Part shown: positions 9,551 through 18,539 of the stretch, piece by piece | How the letters are laid out: every line of letters starts with the position of its first letter | Numbering within the stretch: position 1 is the stretch's first letter | Origin: Sporosarcina luteola | GTDB taxonomy: Bacteria > Bacillota > Bacilli > Bacillales_A > Planococcaceae | Assembly (NCBI RefSeq): GCF_023715535.1 | Contig: NZ_JAMBOI010000002.1 | Location: forward strand, 62,001 to 126,000 | DNA length: 64,000 nt | Direction: 5' to 3' | Notes under the pieces: model-generated | The model's database searches: none | Told to the model about the DNA's origin: nothing | Seen by the model: only the letters and a program-made list of their open reading frames with translations | Translations under genes and position numbers: made by a program

Positions 9551-10759
9551 ATGGATTACGAAGAAATTAGGTCGACAGCGCGCAAAGAACTGAATGATGG
9601 CACACCGCGAATTATCCGTTTCCTAGGAGGACGAGCCACAATGTTCGTGCTCCTATCAATCTTGTTGATTGGCCTGATTATTTTAGTATTCAGCAAAGTG
9701 GATTTCGTCTTTTACCCGATAAGAGTATTCTTTTCAACTGTCGTACTGCCAATAATCCTAGCAACAATCGCCTATTATTTGTTGCGGCCCATACTCCGTT
9801 TCTTTGAACGGATAAAGATTCCGAGAGTATGGGGGATTTTCATCATATTTGTCGGTCTCATCGGTTTGATTACTTTATTGGTTTTTCTCGTTTTTCCTTT
9901 TCTAAAGATGCAATTCGCAAACTTGATTGAAGAGTTTCCTACGTATTTCAATCAAATGCTCATTAATGTAGACACATTTTTGCGGACCTCGATTTTTTCA
10001 ACGTATTATAAAGAAATGGATATAAACATCAACAGTTTTCTCGACAACGGGAAAGGGAACATTGGTGAATTCATAACAGATGCAGTCGGCGGAATCGCTT
10101 CCGGGATCACCTCATTCATTTCAGCATTGACGGGTTTCATTCTTGCGATTGTGACCGTTCCATTCATCCTTTTTTATCTATTGAAGGATGGGGATAAGCT
10201 TCCACAGATGATTAAAAAAATGCTTCCGCCACGCCTTCGGGATGATGCGGAAGTGATTCTCGATGATGCAGATCATCAGATCAGTGCTTATATCCAAGGT
10301 CAAATTCTTGTTGCCATAAGCATTGGAATAATGGTATCGATCGGTTTTCAAATCATTGGCATGAAATATGCACTGCTATTAGGCGCACTCGCGATGTTCA
10401 CAAGCGTCGTTCCGTACTTGGGTCCACTTATTGCGATTACGCCAGCAGTCATCATTGCCATCGTCACTTCGCCACTAATGCTTGTGAAGCTAGCCGCCGT
10501 CTGGACGATTGTTCAATTGGTCGACGGGAAATTCATATCCCCGCAAATAATGGGCAAATCATTGAAAATCCATCCGATTACGATCATTTTCGTTTTACTG
10601 ACTGCGGGGTCTTTATTCGGGGTTGCGGGAGTCGTTCTAGGTATACCTGGATACGCATTATTGAAGGTTGTTTTAACGCATATGTTCAAGTTGCTGAAGA
10701 TCAGGTATAACAAGTACGAGCCGGATCGCGCTATGCATTATGAAGATGTACAAGAATAA
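9551..10759 (+). CDS. AI-2E family (UPF0118) membrane protein
   Basis: 402 residues from the ATG at 9551, which has GGGGGAG just upstream; an earlier in-frame GTG overlaps that site. About eight membrane helices in the AI-2E family layout: two pairs near the N-terminus, a soluble stretch at about 110-180, then a helix cluster containing the PYLGPLI and DGKFISPQIMGKSLKIHP motifs that mark the family. Members export diverse small molecules or ions; the substrate is not predictable. It follows the LCP gene closely. Confidence 0.88.
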   Translation: MDYEEIRSTARKELNDGTPRIIRFLGGRATMFVLLSILLIGLIILVFSKVDFVFYPIRVFFSTVVLPIILATIAYYLLRPILRFFERIKIPRVWGIFIIFVGLIGLITLLVFLVFPFLKMQFANLIEEFPTYFNQMLINVDTFLRTSIFSTYYKEMDININSFLDNGKGNIGEFITDAVGGIASGITSFISALTGFILAIVTVPFILFYLLKDGDKLPQMIKKMLPPRLRDDAEVILDDADHQISAYIQGQILVAISIGIMVSIGFQIIGMKYALLLGALAMFTSVVPYLGPLIAITPAVIIAIVTSPLMLVKLAAVWTIVQLVDGKFISPQIMGKSLKIHPITIIFVLLTAGSLFGVAGVVLGIPGYALLKVVLTHMFKLLKIRYNKYEPDRAMHYEDVQE

Positions 10760-10764
10760 ACGAA

Positions 10765-10795
10765 ACGAACGTCCGCTATCGGGCGTTCATTTTTT
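10765..10795 (+). terminator. terminator of LCP/AI-2E operon
   Basis: GAACGTCC/GGGCGTTC stem followed by ATTTTTT. Confidence 0.8.
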
Positions 10796-10869
10796 GTTCG
10801 ATAATATTATTACGTAAACTTGTATTTAATTGATAAAGGCACCCGATTCTACATCGATGTGCCCTTAAC

Positions 10870-11862
10870 CTAATCCGTCTCATACATGATTGTCCCGGTT
10901 AATGAAAGATCGTAGCCTCCTAACGCTCCGATTTCATTTTGAAATGCGGGTGAGTGAAGGATGGATAAGATAGAATTACGTAAGAATTCATTCTCGGGAG
11001 TCTTGTACATGACGAGGTCGTACCGTTCCTGGACGAGCGGGATGAAGTCTACGCCTACCATTGCCGCAGCTTTTTCAATCCCAACACCGACATCCGCAAT
11101 TCCGGATGCCACTTTGCTGGCGACGGAGATATGGTTCAGTTCCTCTATATGATAACCTTCGACGTATCGGGGAAGTATGCCTTCCAACCGCAACTTTTCA
11201 TCTAACAACACTCTCGCGCCTGACCCTATTTCCCGATTGACCATTTTGATGGAGGGATTGCTGAAATCCGCCCACGTCCGTATATTTTTCGGATTGTTCT
11301 TTTGTACGAATAGGCCAGCCGACCTCGATAGCAAATTGATGACTACGAATTCATGACCGGTAAGAATTCTTTTAATATAGGGGATATTATACATTCCCGT
11401 ATCCCCATCGAATAGATGGGTACTGACAATGTCTGCTTCCCCTTCATACATTGCAATCAAGCTGTTCAAACTGCCTGTGTACGAACGGAGTGGACGGTAA
11501 CCAGCACCGCTTCTTCCAATCGCATTTGCAAGCAGGTCCAGGCTGATGTCCTGTCCGCTTATGATCAGTTTCCTTTGTGATGCTGGCTGATACGGTTGGG
11601 GTGGCGGATTTGGTTCAGTCCTTTGAATCGGTAGTTCAGGTGTTGTCTGGGAAGCCGTTTTTTCCTGTTTGACAACAATCCCACCACTTTTCGATTTATC
11701 CTTGTAAGCTTCCAGGTCTTCTGAATCGACACGCATTTGCCGTCCTACCCGGTATGCGCGAATATCTCCTTTTTTTATAAGATCATAGACGGTCAGTTTA
11801 GAGACTTTCAAAAGATCCGCGATTTCCTCGGTCGTATACGACGCTTCCTTATTTCCAGTCAT
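10870..11862 (-). CDS. HTH excisionase-type/periplasmic-binding-domain regulator (YvgK-like, molybdate)
   Basis: 330 residues in two parts. Residues about 8-55 form an excisionase/MerR-type winged helix-turn-helix (YTTEEIADLLKVSKLTVYDLIKKG, given here in description as a canonical DNA-reading unit). A Pro/Gln-rich linker (about 70-100) leads to a substrate-binding-protein-like domain that resembles the molybdate-binding fold used as a sensor. It is divergent from modABC, the arrangement of yvgK-yvgL-yvgM in B. subtilis, so it most likely senses molybdate or tungstate and controls the operon. The 185-bp spacer carries a phased TATA array that is a likely binding region. Ligand and sign of control are inferred. 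Confidence 0.85.
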   Translation of the reverse strand: MTGNKEASYTTEEIADLLKVSKLTVYDLIKKGDIRAYRVGRQMRVDSEDLEAYKDKSKSGGIVVKQEKTASQTTPELPIQRTEPNPPPQPYQPASQRKLIISGQDISLDLLANAIGRSGAGYRPLRSYTGSLNSLIAMYEGEADIVSTHLFDGDTGMYNIPYIKRILTGHEFVVINLLSRSAGLFVQKNNPKNIRTWADFSNPSIKMVNREIGSGARVLLDEKLRLEGILPRYVEGYHIEELNHISVASKVASGIADVGVGIEKAAAMVGVDFIPLVQERYDLVMYKTPENEFLRNSILSILHSPAFQNEIGALGGYDLSLTGTIMYETD

Positions 11863-11900
11863 AAGTAACCTCCTGTCAGATTCTTATTTCTATTTTCTCT

Positions 11901-12016
11901 TATATCGAATAAAATAGCAATATATTCAGATATAAATAGATATAAACAATAATATGAAGATATAGTTAGTTATAAGTAGATATATCCTGTTATATTGTGT
12001 TATATATGAATATATC
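11901..12016. repeat. 10-bp phased TATA array in the mod regulatory region
   Basis: TATA starts at 11901, 11921, 11931, 11941, 11961, 11971, 11981, 11991, 12001 and 12011, that is, in ten of twelve consecutive 10-bp registers. Several units read TATA-N4-GA or -GT. The array ends about 14 bp before the modA ribosome site and faces the regulator gene. It is a likely multi-site operator as well as containing the divergent promoters. Confidence 0.8.
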
Positions 12017-12046
12017 TAGTAGTAACGAGTGGAAAGGAGGAGTAAT

Positions 12047-12820
12047 GTGAAAAAGTTTATAAAAACGATGCTACTTCTCGCTATTGCTGCCATTCCATTA
12101 GGGTGTGCAAATAAAGGAGAGGAGGGTATGAAGAAAAAGGAGATAGCAATTTCAGCAGCCGCCAGTTTAACGGATGCTTTGACCGAATTGAAAAATGTAT
12201 ATGAAGACGAGCACGATGACGTTTTCATCACTTTGAATTTCGGAAGTTCCCGGAAGCTTGCAACTCAGATTGAGCAAGGCGCCACCGCTGATATTTTTCT
12301 TTCAGCTAGTTTGGATGACATGGAGAGGTTGAAGGAGCAGGGGCTAATCAATGAGTCGACAATCGTGGATTTCACAGAAAACTCTCTAGTGTTAATCACG
12401 AATAATGTAGTTCAGATTCCCGTTTCATCATACGAACAGCTTGGTAGCGCTAAGTCCGATCATATTTCCATGGGGGAGCCGGATACTGTCCCGTCAGGAA
12501 GATATGCGAAGGAAGTTCTGGAGCATCTGCAATTATGGACGCCTCTACAAGACAAACTTGTCATGGGGTCGGACGTAAGGCAAGTGTTGACGCATGTTGA
12601 AATGGGGAATGCAGATTATGGCATTGTATATGCAAGTGATGCATGGAGCTCAGATAAAGTGACTGTCGTGGCGGTAGCAGATTCCTCTTGGCATTCAAAC
12701 ATCATCTATCCGGGAGCAGTTGTGAGCGATTCCAATTATCCAGCCGAGGCACAGGATTTCCTGGATCTCCTATCAGGGAAAAAGGGAAGCGCGGTATTGC
12801 AGAAGTATGGCTTCAAATAA
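12047..12820 (+). CDS. modA: molybdate ABC transporter substrate-binding lipoprotein ModA
   Basis: 257 residues from a GTG at 12047, with AAAGGAGG eight bases upstream. The signal peptide ends in lipobox IPLGC (Cys about residue 20), so it is a lipid-anchored receptor. The mature part shows the ModA pattern: ISAAASLTDAL, LNFGSSRKLATQIEQGATADIF and PSGRYAKEVL, residues that hold molybdate or tungstate. It delivers the oxyanion to ModB-ModC. The stop codon lies in a 16-bp tandem duplication (12807-12822 and 12823-12838, two mismatches), a minor scar. Confidence 0.94.
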   Translation: MKKFIKTMLLLAIAAIPLGCANKGEEGMKKKEIAISAAASLTDALTELKNVYEDEHDDVFITLNFGSSRKLATQIEQGATADIFLSASLDDMERLKEQGLINESTIVDFTENSLVLITNNVVQIPVSSYEQLGSAKSDHISMGEPDTVPSGRYAKEVLEHLQLWTPLQDKLVMGSDVRQVLTHVEMGNADYGIVYASDAWSSDKVTVVAVADSSWHSNIIYPGAVVSDSNYPAEAQDFLDLLSGKKGSAVLQKYGFK

Positions 12821-12860
12821 GCATGGCTTTAAATAAGTAGAAGAGGAGGGGGCGACGGGC

Positions 12861-13547
12861 ATGGATTATTCACCCTTAATGCTTTCCTTAAAAGTGGCGG
12901 CAATTTCCACTACGGTCGTATTCATTTCCGGTGTCTTTTTCGCACGCGCTTTTGCAAGAAAACAATTCTTCGGTAAATCGGTGATCGAGGCCATCTTCAT
13001 ATTGCCTCTCGTCTTACCGCCTACTGTGGTTGGCTTCGCCTTGCTGCTTCTATTCGGCAAGCATGGTTGGATCGGAAAGTGGCTTCTCGAGTGGTTCGAT
13101 GTCCAAATTGTTTTCACTTGGCTTGGCGCAGTCATCGCTTCCATTGTCGTCTCCTTCCCATTGATGTACCAAAGTGCTGCAGCGGCATTCAACAGCATGG
13201 ACGACCGTATCGAAAATGCCGCCCGAACATTGGGAGCATCAGAATGGCGTGTATTCAGGACCATTAGTTTCCCGTTGGCATGGCCAGGCCTGCTCGCCGG
13301 TCTAGTCTTGTCATTTGCAAGGGGGCTCGGAGAATTCGGAGCCACCCTTATGATTGCAGGCTATATACCTGGAAAGACCGATACGATTCCGATGTCAATC
13401 TATTTCGCTGTTGAATCGGGACAAATGGAGAAAGCTGTGTTTTGGGTTGTCATCATCGTCGCATTGGGCTTCAGTACAATCTTGTGGCTCAATTGGTGGA
13501 GCCGACGAAACATGCTGCGCTATGCGAATGAAAACCGAAGTAGGTGA
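12861..13547 (+). CDS. modB: molybdate ABC transporter permease ModB
   Basis: 228 residues with about five membrane helices, normal ModB size. The cytoplasmic EAA-type loop is clear (ENAARTLGASEWRVFRTI) and is the docking site for the ATPase. The helix after it (RGLGEFGATLMIAGYIPG) is strongly conserved in molybdate permeases. It lies 40 bp after modA and 4 bp before modC. The AGAGGAGGGGGCG stretch supplies the ribosome site. Confidence 0.95.
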   Translation: MDYSPLMLSLKVAAISTTVVFISGVFFARAFARKQFFGKSVIEAIFILPLVLPPTVVGFALLLLFGKHGWIGKWLLEWFDVQIVFTWLGAVIASIVVSFPLMYQSAAAAFNSMDDRIENAARTLGASEWRVFRTISFPLAWPGLLAGLVLSFARGLGEFGATLMIAGYIPGKTDTIPMSIYFAVESGQMEKAVFWVVIIVALGFSTILWLNWWSRRNMLRYANENRSR

Positions 13548-13551
13548 TACG

Positions 13552-14232
13552 ATGTTGGAAGTGGATATAAAAAAGCGGTTATCCCATTATAATCTTGAAG
13601 TCGATTTCAGTATGGGAGATGAAATCCTTGTCCTGTTCGGGCCATCCGGTTCCGGCAAAACGACGATTTTACATACGATTGTGGGATTGACAAAGCCAGA
13701 CGAAGGAACGATCAAATTGGGGGATAAGGCGTTTTACAGTGGCAAAAAAGATTCCATGTCAGTCCAGGCAAGGAACGTAGGCATGTTATTCCAAGATTAT
13801 GCTTTGTTCCCGCATATGACGGTTGAGCAGAACATTCAGTATGGTATGAAGAGGAAGGACGAGCACCGTTCTTTTGTCATTGGTCAACTCCTGCAAGTGT
13901 TGGGCATTCATCAACTTTTAGTGAAATACCCCCACCAAATATCCGGCGGTGAAAAACAACGAGTGGCTCTTGCGCGAGCATTGGCATCCGAGCCATCCAT
14001 CCTGTTATTGGATGAGCCTCTTTCCGCTTTGGATAAACAAACACGCATTGATTGCCAAAATGAACTGATCCGCCTTCATGAAATGTGGAAGATTCCGTTC
14101 ATTATTGTAACGCATGATAGGGAAGAAGCCGAAAAATTAGGGGATCGAATATTATTTCTAGATCATGGAAAAATCATCGATGAGAGGAAATCTCCTTATA
14201 CCGATTCACCGCATTCTACTTATTCTTATTAA
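13552..14232 (+). CDS. modC: molybdate ABC transporter ATPase ModC (short form)
   Basis: 226 residues from the ATG at 13552, five bases after modB ends. Walker A GPSGSGKTT, Q-loop FQDYALFPHM, signature ISGGEKQRVALARA, Walker B ILLLDEPLSALD and the switch His (VTHDREEAE) are all intact. It lacks the C-terminal TOBE/Mop domain found in the roughly 350-residue E. coli ModC, so substrate feedback through that domain is absent. B. subtilis yvg lacks a clear dedicated ATPase, so a complete modABC here is notable. Confidence 0.93.
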   Translation: MLEVDIKKRLSHYNLEVDFSMGDEILVLFGPSGSGKTTILHTIVGLTKPDEGTIKLGDKAFYSGKKDSMSVQARNVGMLFQDYALFPHMTVEQNIQYGMKRKDEHRSFVIGQLLQVLGIHQLLVKYPHQISGGEKQRVALARALASEPSILLLDEPLSALDKQTRIDCQNELIRLHEMWKIPFIIVTHDREEAEKLGDRILFLDHGKIIDERKSPYTDSPHSTYSY

Positions 14233-14276
14233 CCAATGTTATAATTTGGAGTAATCATTGTACGTAGGAATGAGGA

Positions 14277-14996
14277 ATGGCAATGGGCGGCGGTGGAATA
14301 GATTCTCAGTTCGTTATGTTTTCTTTTGTACATCTATCGGTTCTTTCATTAATCGCTATAATGGTTATTCTTCTTTATATGCAACGGAAGAGATTGCAAG
14401 AGAATGTTCAGGGATTGAAGATGGCTGAACGTTATTTTGCGCTGTCTTTATTGGCGATGGATATCTCGTATCATATATGGCTCATTTCGACTGGACGTTG
14501 GGGATTGGATGACTCACTGCCGCTAGAATTATGTAGCATCTCTTTATTTGTCTCAATTGTGCTGCTATTGACCGGTAATCGGCACTTGATCGATTTTGTC
14601 ATTTTCGCTGGCATCGGTGGCGCTCTCCAAGCAATGGCAACACCTGTTCTTGATAAGGATTTTCCTCATTTCCGCTTTTTCCATTTTTTCTATACACATG
14701 CGGGAATTATCGTAACGGGGCTATATTTCGTATGGGTGAAAGGGTATGAACCTACGTTTAAAGGTGTCATGAAAACAATGTTGATCATCAATACGATTGT
14801 ACCGTTTATTCTAGCTGTAAACTGGCTCTTTGATGGGAATTATATGTTTCTTCGAATGAAACCCCACAATGGCAGCTTGCTTGATTTTCTAGGTCCTTAC
14901 CCATGGTATATATTGTCACTGGAAGCGGTGGCTTTCATCATTTTTTCGGTCATTTGGCTATTACTGCGAAGAAGGGGAAGCAAGGCAGTACTTTAA
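14277..14996 (+). CDS. TIGR02206/YwaF-family membrane protein
   Basis: 239 residues, about six to seven membrane helices. The segments LPLELCSISLF and FFYTHAGIIVTGLYF, and the closing motif DFLGPYPWYIL, fit the TIGR02206 (YwaF) family of integral membrane proteins of unknown function. Two ATGs are possible (14277 and 14283); the first is six bases from TAGGAA and the second six bases from GAGGA. It follows modC by 45 bp but no functional tie is evident. Confidence 0.8.
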   Translation: MAMGGGGIDSQFVMFSFVHLSVLSLIAIMVILLYMQRKRLQENVQGLKMAERYFALSLLAMDISYHIWLISTGRWGLDDSLPLELCSISLFVSIVLLLTGNRHLIDFVIFAGIGGALQAMATPVLDKDFPHFRFFHFFYTHAGIIVTGLYFVWVKGYEPTFKGVMKTMLIINTIVPFILAVNWLFDGNYMFLRMKPHNGSLLDFLGPYPWYILSLEAVAFIIFSVIWLLLRRRGSKAVL

Positions 14997-15079
14997 CTTT
15001 GACGATCCAGCGTATTTTCTATATAGACAATCATTCATCAGGAGTGCTAAAATTTACTAACCGACAATAGGGGAGGGAG

Positions 15080-15280
15080 ATGACCAAAATGGAAACGAAC
15101 AAACAATCGGGGGAAAAAGGGAAAATCAGCTTGAAAGATGCAGTCAAACAACAGCTTGAGGCAAAGAAAAATAAGACGCAGTCAGCGAAAGCAAATGGTA
15201 ATCCAATTCAACAAACACCGAAAATGAAGAGCCAACAGTCGAAGAAAGTAACACAATCGAGCCGAAAAATGGGTGTCTAA
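15080..15280 (+). CDS. small basic Lys/Gln-rich hypothetical protein
   Basis: 66 residues or fewer, very rich in Lys, Gln and Ser, with no hydrophobic segment; likely disordered or nucleic-acid-associated. A GGGGAGGGAG ribosome site lies directly upstream; spacing suggests the ATG at 15089 (METNKQSGEK) rather than 15080. A clean terminator follows the stop. I do not recognise the family. Confidence 0.6.
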   Translation: MTKMETNKQSGEKGKISLKDAVKQQLEAKKNKTQSAKANGNPIQQTPKMKSQQSKKVTQSSRKMGV

Positions 15281-15290
15281 TCAATACGAT

Positions 15291-15327
15291 AAAAAAAGCA
15301 AATCCCAACAAGGGACTTGCTTTTTTC
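15291..15327. terminator. bidirectional terminator between small gene and ribH
   Basis: AAGCAA-TCCC and GGGA-TTGCTT stem with an A-run before and T-run after it. Confidence 0.82.
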
Positions 15328-15332
15328 TTTTC

Positions 15333-15797
15333 TTATAACTGTTTCATGAGATTTGCCATTTCAATCGCGGAGACTCCTACGTCCCATCCTTTATTTCCTG
15401 CTTTCGTCCCGGCACGTTCAATCGCTTGTTCAATTGAGTCTGTCGTCAATACGCCAAAAATGACTGGTATCCCTTCTGTCATATTGATGGCGGCAACTCC
15501 TTTTGCGACTTCATTACATACATAGTCGAAGTGGGGGGTAGACCCTCTAATGACAGTGCCTAATGTAATGACGGCATCATATTTCTTTGAAGCCGCCATC
15601 CGTTTTGCGATGATCGGAATTTCAAAAGCGCCAGGGACCCATGCGATTTCGATATCATCGGTGTCAACTCCGTGGCGGCGCAATGCATCCTCAGCTCCAC
15701 CAAGCAGCTTCCCCGAAATGAAATCATTAAACCGGGATACGACGATGCCGATTTTAAGTCCTGTACCAATTAAATGTCCTTCGTATGTCATACTCAT
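15333..15797 (-). CDS. ribH: 6,7-dimethyl-8-ribityllumazine synthase
   Basis: 154 residues, full length. It joins 5-amino-6-ribitylaminouracil with dihydroxybutanone phosphate in the penultimate riboflavin step. Typical motifs are [16 protein letters not shown], the WVPGAFEIP substrate loop, [15 protein letters not shown] with its catalytic His, and FGVLTTD. Last gene of the rib operon, 14 bp after ribBA. GAGGAGGAAA precedes the ATG. Confidence 0.97.
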   Translation of the reverse strand: MSMTYEGHLIGTGLKIGIVVSRFNDFISGKLLGGAEDALRRHGVDTDDIEIAWVPGAFEIPIIAKRMAASKKYDAVITLGTVIRGSTPHFDYVCNEVAKGVAAINMTEGIPVIFGVLTTDSIEQAIERAGTKAGNKGWDVGVSAIEMANLMKQL

Positions 15798-15810
15798 TCG
15801 TATTTCCTCC

Positions 15811-17004
15811 TCAGTTATGCAATAAATGCCCTAGTTTCGTCTTTTTCGTCTCCATATAGAATCGATTGCTATCTTTAGCAGGAAGTTCGATAGGGATCCG
15901 ATTCTCTATCGTAATGCCATGTTCTGATAGGCCTTCGATTTTACGTGGATTATTCGTCAGCAATTGTATTCGGGTGCATCCTAGATCAGAAAGCATTTGC
16001 GCGCTAATGAAATACTCCCGTAAATCATCCCCGAAACCTAAGTGTGCATTTGCCTCGACTGTATCATATCCTTGTTCCTGAAGTTTATAAGCTTTCATTT
16101 TATTGACAAGACCGATTCCGCGGCCCTCCTGGCGCATATAGACAAGGACCCCTGTCCCGGCTTCCTCAATCTGGGCAAGCGCTGCCTGCAGCTGTGGTCC
16201 ACAGTCACATCGGCATGACCCGAATACGTCACCTGTCAGGCATTCCGAATGGATTCTGACGAGAGGGGACTCGTTTTCATTAAGATCGCCTTTCACTAAA
16301 GCGATATGTTCACGTCCAGTCAATTTTTCTACGTATGTTGTCGCTGTGAAATCTCCATACGAAGTAGGTAAATGTATCGAGACGACCTTTTCGACAAGCG
16401 TTTCATTTCGCTTCCGGTATGCTGTCAATTGTTCGATTGTTAAAATGACGAGTTCGTGTTGCTTTGCAATTTCCAATAGCTCTTGTCCTCGGGCCATTGT
16501 TCCATCATCATTCATAATTTCACAAATTACACCCGCTGGAGTCGTCCCTGCAAGACGGGCCAAGTCGACTGCAGCTTCCGTATGTCCCGGGCGCTCCAAA
16601 ACGCCGCCCGATTTCGCGACTAACGGGAAAATATGGCCCGGCCTTCTGAAGTCAGAAGACTTTGACTCTCTATCCAGCATTTTTAAGATCGTTTCCGAGC
16701 GTTCAAATGCTGAAATACCTGTATGGCAAGATGAATGGTCAATACTGACCGTGAATGCTGTCCCATGTACATCGGTATTCGTATTGGTCATTGGCGCCAA
16801 TCCTAATCGGTCCGCCATCTGTTGTTCAATGGGGGTGCAAATTAAGCCGCGGCCTTCTTTAGCCATGAAATTGATCATATCCGGAGTCGCATAATCAGCG
16901 AGTGCAACAAAGTCACCTTCATTTTCACGACTTTCATCATCCACGACAATGATCGCTTTCCCTTTTTTTAATTCTTCGATCGCTTTTTCAACCGTTGCAA
17001 ACAT
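15811..17004 (-). CDS. ribBA: bifunctional DHBP synthase / GTP cyclohydrolase II
   Basis: 397 residues from the ATG at 17004 ([15 protein letters not shown]), chosen over a GTG at 17013 because AGAGGTG is seven bases upstream. The N-terminal half (1-200) is 3,4-dihydroxy-2-butanone-4-phosphate synthase with [11 protein letters not shown] and RPGHIFPL; the C-terminal half is GTP cyclohydrolase II with the zinc cluster [18 protein letters not shown] and RQEGRGIG. It supplies both entry substrates of riboflavin synthesis. Three bases separate it from ribE. B. subtilis calls this gene ribA (ribBA elsewhere). Confidence 0.97.
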   Translation of the reverse strand: MFATVEKAIEELKKGKAIIVVDDESRENEGDFVALADYATPDMINFMAKEGRGLICTPIEQQMADRLGLAPMTNTNTDVHGTAFTVSIDHSSCHTGISAFERSETILKMLDRESKSSDFRRPGHIFPLVAKSGGVLERPGHTEAAVDLARLAGTTPAGVICEIMNDDGTMARGQELLEIAKQHELVILTIEQLTAYRKRNETLVEKVVSIHLPTSYGDFTATTYVEKLTGREHIALVKGDLNENESPLVRIHSECLTGDVFGSCRCDCGPQLQAALAQIEEAGTGVLVYMRQEGRGIGLVNKMKAYKLQEQGYDTVEANAHLGFGDDLREYFISAQMLSDLGCTRIQLLTNNPRKIEGLSEHGITIENRIPIELPAKDSNRFYMETKKTKLGHLLHN

Positions 17005-17016
17005 CGTCTTCACCTC

Positions 17017-17667
17017 TCAATCTAAAAATCCGCTTTTGGCGAGTGCATCCATCGTCAATCCACCGGACGGTCTAGTTTCTTTCCTGGATACGATCCGCTC
17101 TAAATACTTTGCAAGGATGTCACATTCTACGTTCACTAAATCCCCAGCACGTTTATGACCAATGATTGAATCAGCTTGAGTTACGGGGATAAGGGATATC
17201 GTAAACCCTTGATCTGAAATGCCGAAAATAGTTAATGATGTGCCGTCAACCGTTATGGAACCTTTCGGAACAAGATGCGACTGAAACTCAGAAGCCAATT
17301 GAATGTCCATATAGATCGCATTTTCGACCGGTCTGACCGCAGTAATTTCACCGATGCCATCGACATGACCTGTCACAAAATGGCCGCCAAACCGGCCTTT
17401 CGCGGCCATTGCACGTTCCAGATTTACACGGCTGCCGGATTTTAATGTGAATAGCGTCGTTGCCAGGAACGTCTCAGGCATAACGTCCGCTGCAAATTGC
17501 GTTGTTGAGAAATCCGATACGGTAAGACATACTCCGTTAACTGAAATACTATCTCCTTTTTTTACGTCAGAAAGTACATGGCTGCACTTAATTAACAATT
17601 GCATCGAAGAAGAACCTTTCTTTATCGCATGAACGGTTCCAATTTCTTCAACAATTCCTGTAAACAA
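17017..17667 (-). CDS. ribE: riboflavin synthase alpha chain
   Basis: 216 residues with two lumazine-binding repeats: MFTGIVEEIGTV opens the first, and GHFVTGHVDGIGEI opens the second. It dismutates two 6,7-dimethyl-8-ribityllumazine to riboflavin. The start is a TTG at 17667 with GGAGGTG nine bases upstream. It should follow ribD, but only a decayed ribD lies between it and the FMN riboswitch. Confidence 0.96.
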   Translation of the reverse strand: MFTGIVEEIGTVHAIKKGSSSMQLLIKCSHVLSDVKKGDSISVNGVCLTVSDFSTTQFAADVMPETFLATTLFTLKSGSRVNLERAMAAKGRFGGHFVTGHVDGIGEITAVRPVENAIYMDIQLASEFQSHLVPKGSITVDGTSLTIFGISDQGFTISLIPVTQADSIIGHKRAGDLVNVECDILAKYLERIVSRKETRPSGGLTMDALAKSGFLD

Positions 17668-17725
17668 TCAGCGTACACCTCCAATCTGAAAAGTGCTTGA
17701 AGCTTAAGATGCCTTAGACATCTAT

Positions 17726-18051
17726 CTAAAATAATTCGTATAGGGTTCTTTCCACCATGGGGCAAACGGGTGGTGAGGAAAGGGTTTTCTGGAAGATAAT
17801 TGACGTAGTTTTTTGGAACTTTAGATATGAAAATGCCCGGTTGCTGAAATCCGCCTCTTTTTTACAAAAAATCATGATTGCTTCAATTCCGGCATCCTGA
17901 AGAAGCCTAATCCCTCTACAAGTGAAAGAAGAATTCGGATTAATGGACGCGTTGAAGAAACGGCGACTGCCGCTTGCATTGATTGTGTCTGTACACACAC
18001 CTGCTTCAAGTTTTCCAACAGAGATGACTCCATGTAATCGGTGTGGTCCAT
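17726..18051 (-). pseudogene. ribD: decayed ribD remnant (deaminase/reductase)
   Basis: The expected place of ribD holds only about 110 codons instead of about 360. A canonical start at 18051 (MDHTDYMESSLLENLKQVCV) with AAAGGGGG upstream resembles the RibD N-terminus, then the frame loses homology after Ala-Val-Ala. In another frame, SRRFFNASINPN and CRGIRLLQDAGIEA match the later deaminase stretch (usually DPNP-V-GRGI--L--AGIEV), followed by KKEADFSNRAF. So an internal deletion of about 65 codons, a frameshift, and loss of the whole reductase domain are visible. The catalytic zinc motifs (H-AE and PCSH--KTPPC) are absent. It cannot be functional. Confidence 0.85.
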
Positions 18052-18059
18052 CGAATTCC

Positions 18060-18079
18060 CCCTTTCATTTTGGAAAGGG
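18060..18079 (-). promoter_or_regulatory. SD-sequestering hairpin of the FMN riboswitch
   Basis: CCCTTTC (18073-18079 on the minus strand) pairs with GAAAGGG (18060-18066), which contains the ribD ribosome site. It would gate translation of ribD, now a pseudogene. Confidence 0.65.
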
Positions 18080-18115
18080 CGGATAGAGTTGGGCATGGCC
18101 ATCAAACACGAGCAA

Positions 18116-18252
18116 CTTCTCCCATCCAGACTTTAACTGTCGGTGCCGGAGTTTCACCAGCTCCACCGTCTTCCGTAGGGAAGAACGGGTCACGGACTGA
18201 CAAGCATAGCGCTTGATCACCGCCGGTAAGGAATTTCACCTTGCCCCGAAGT
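18116..18252 (-). ncRNA. FMN riboswitch (RFN element)
   Basis: The minus strand carries the conserved RFN blocks in order: CTTCGGGGC, GGTGAAATTCC, ACCGGCGGT, GTCCGTGACCCG, GGTGGAGCTGGTGAAACTCC and GTCTGGATGGGAGAAG. All junction residues look intact, so FMN sensing is expected. It stands 65 nt before the old ribD start and leads the ribE-ribBA-ribH operon. From 18253 to about 18460 I see no gene. Confidence 0.95.
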
Positions 18253-18539
18253 TTCGTTTTGATTTGACCGATTCAAATTTAACATACATTTGAAACAGTT
18301 GCCAAGTTACTGAGCGTACAATGAATATGAGATTATTCGTCATCTGCGTGATTCAATGATAAGATAAATAGGGATTCCATGAGGAAGAGCATAGGTTTTT
18401 ATGAATTTATTTAAAAAAGATGGGTCAAAATACTTTATTGAAAAATGAACCTTAAGAACGGCGTGAATTAGTAACTGAAAATGGTTTATAATCGAGTGAG
18501 TTATGTATTTTAATGTTAAGGGAAGAGGGATGTTGGATA

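Noticed and set aside
11881..12020. CRISPR-like array
   Set aside because: The 10-bp units have no repeat-spacer structure and no cas genes are near; it fits a phased operator better.
16346..16894. 182-codon plus-strand frame opposite ribBA
   Set aside because: Antisense to conserved ribBA, Ser/Cys-rich, no start signals.
17872..18105. 77-codon frame just after the FMN riboswitch as a new gene
   Set aside because: Its start and first 20 residues match RibD and a later frame matches further RibD, so it is part of a ribD pseudogene rather than a new gene.
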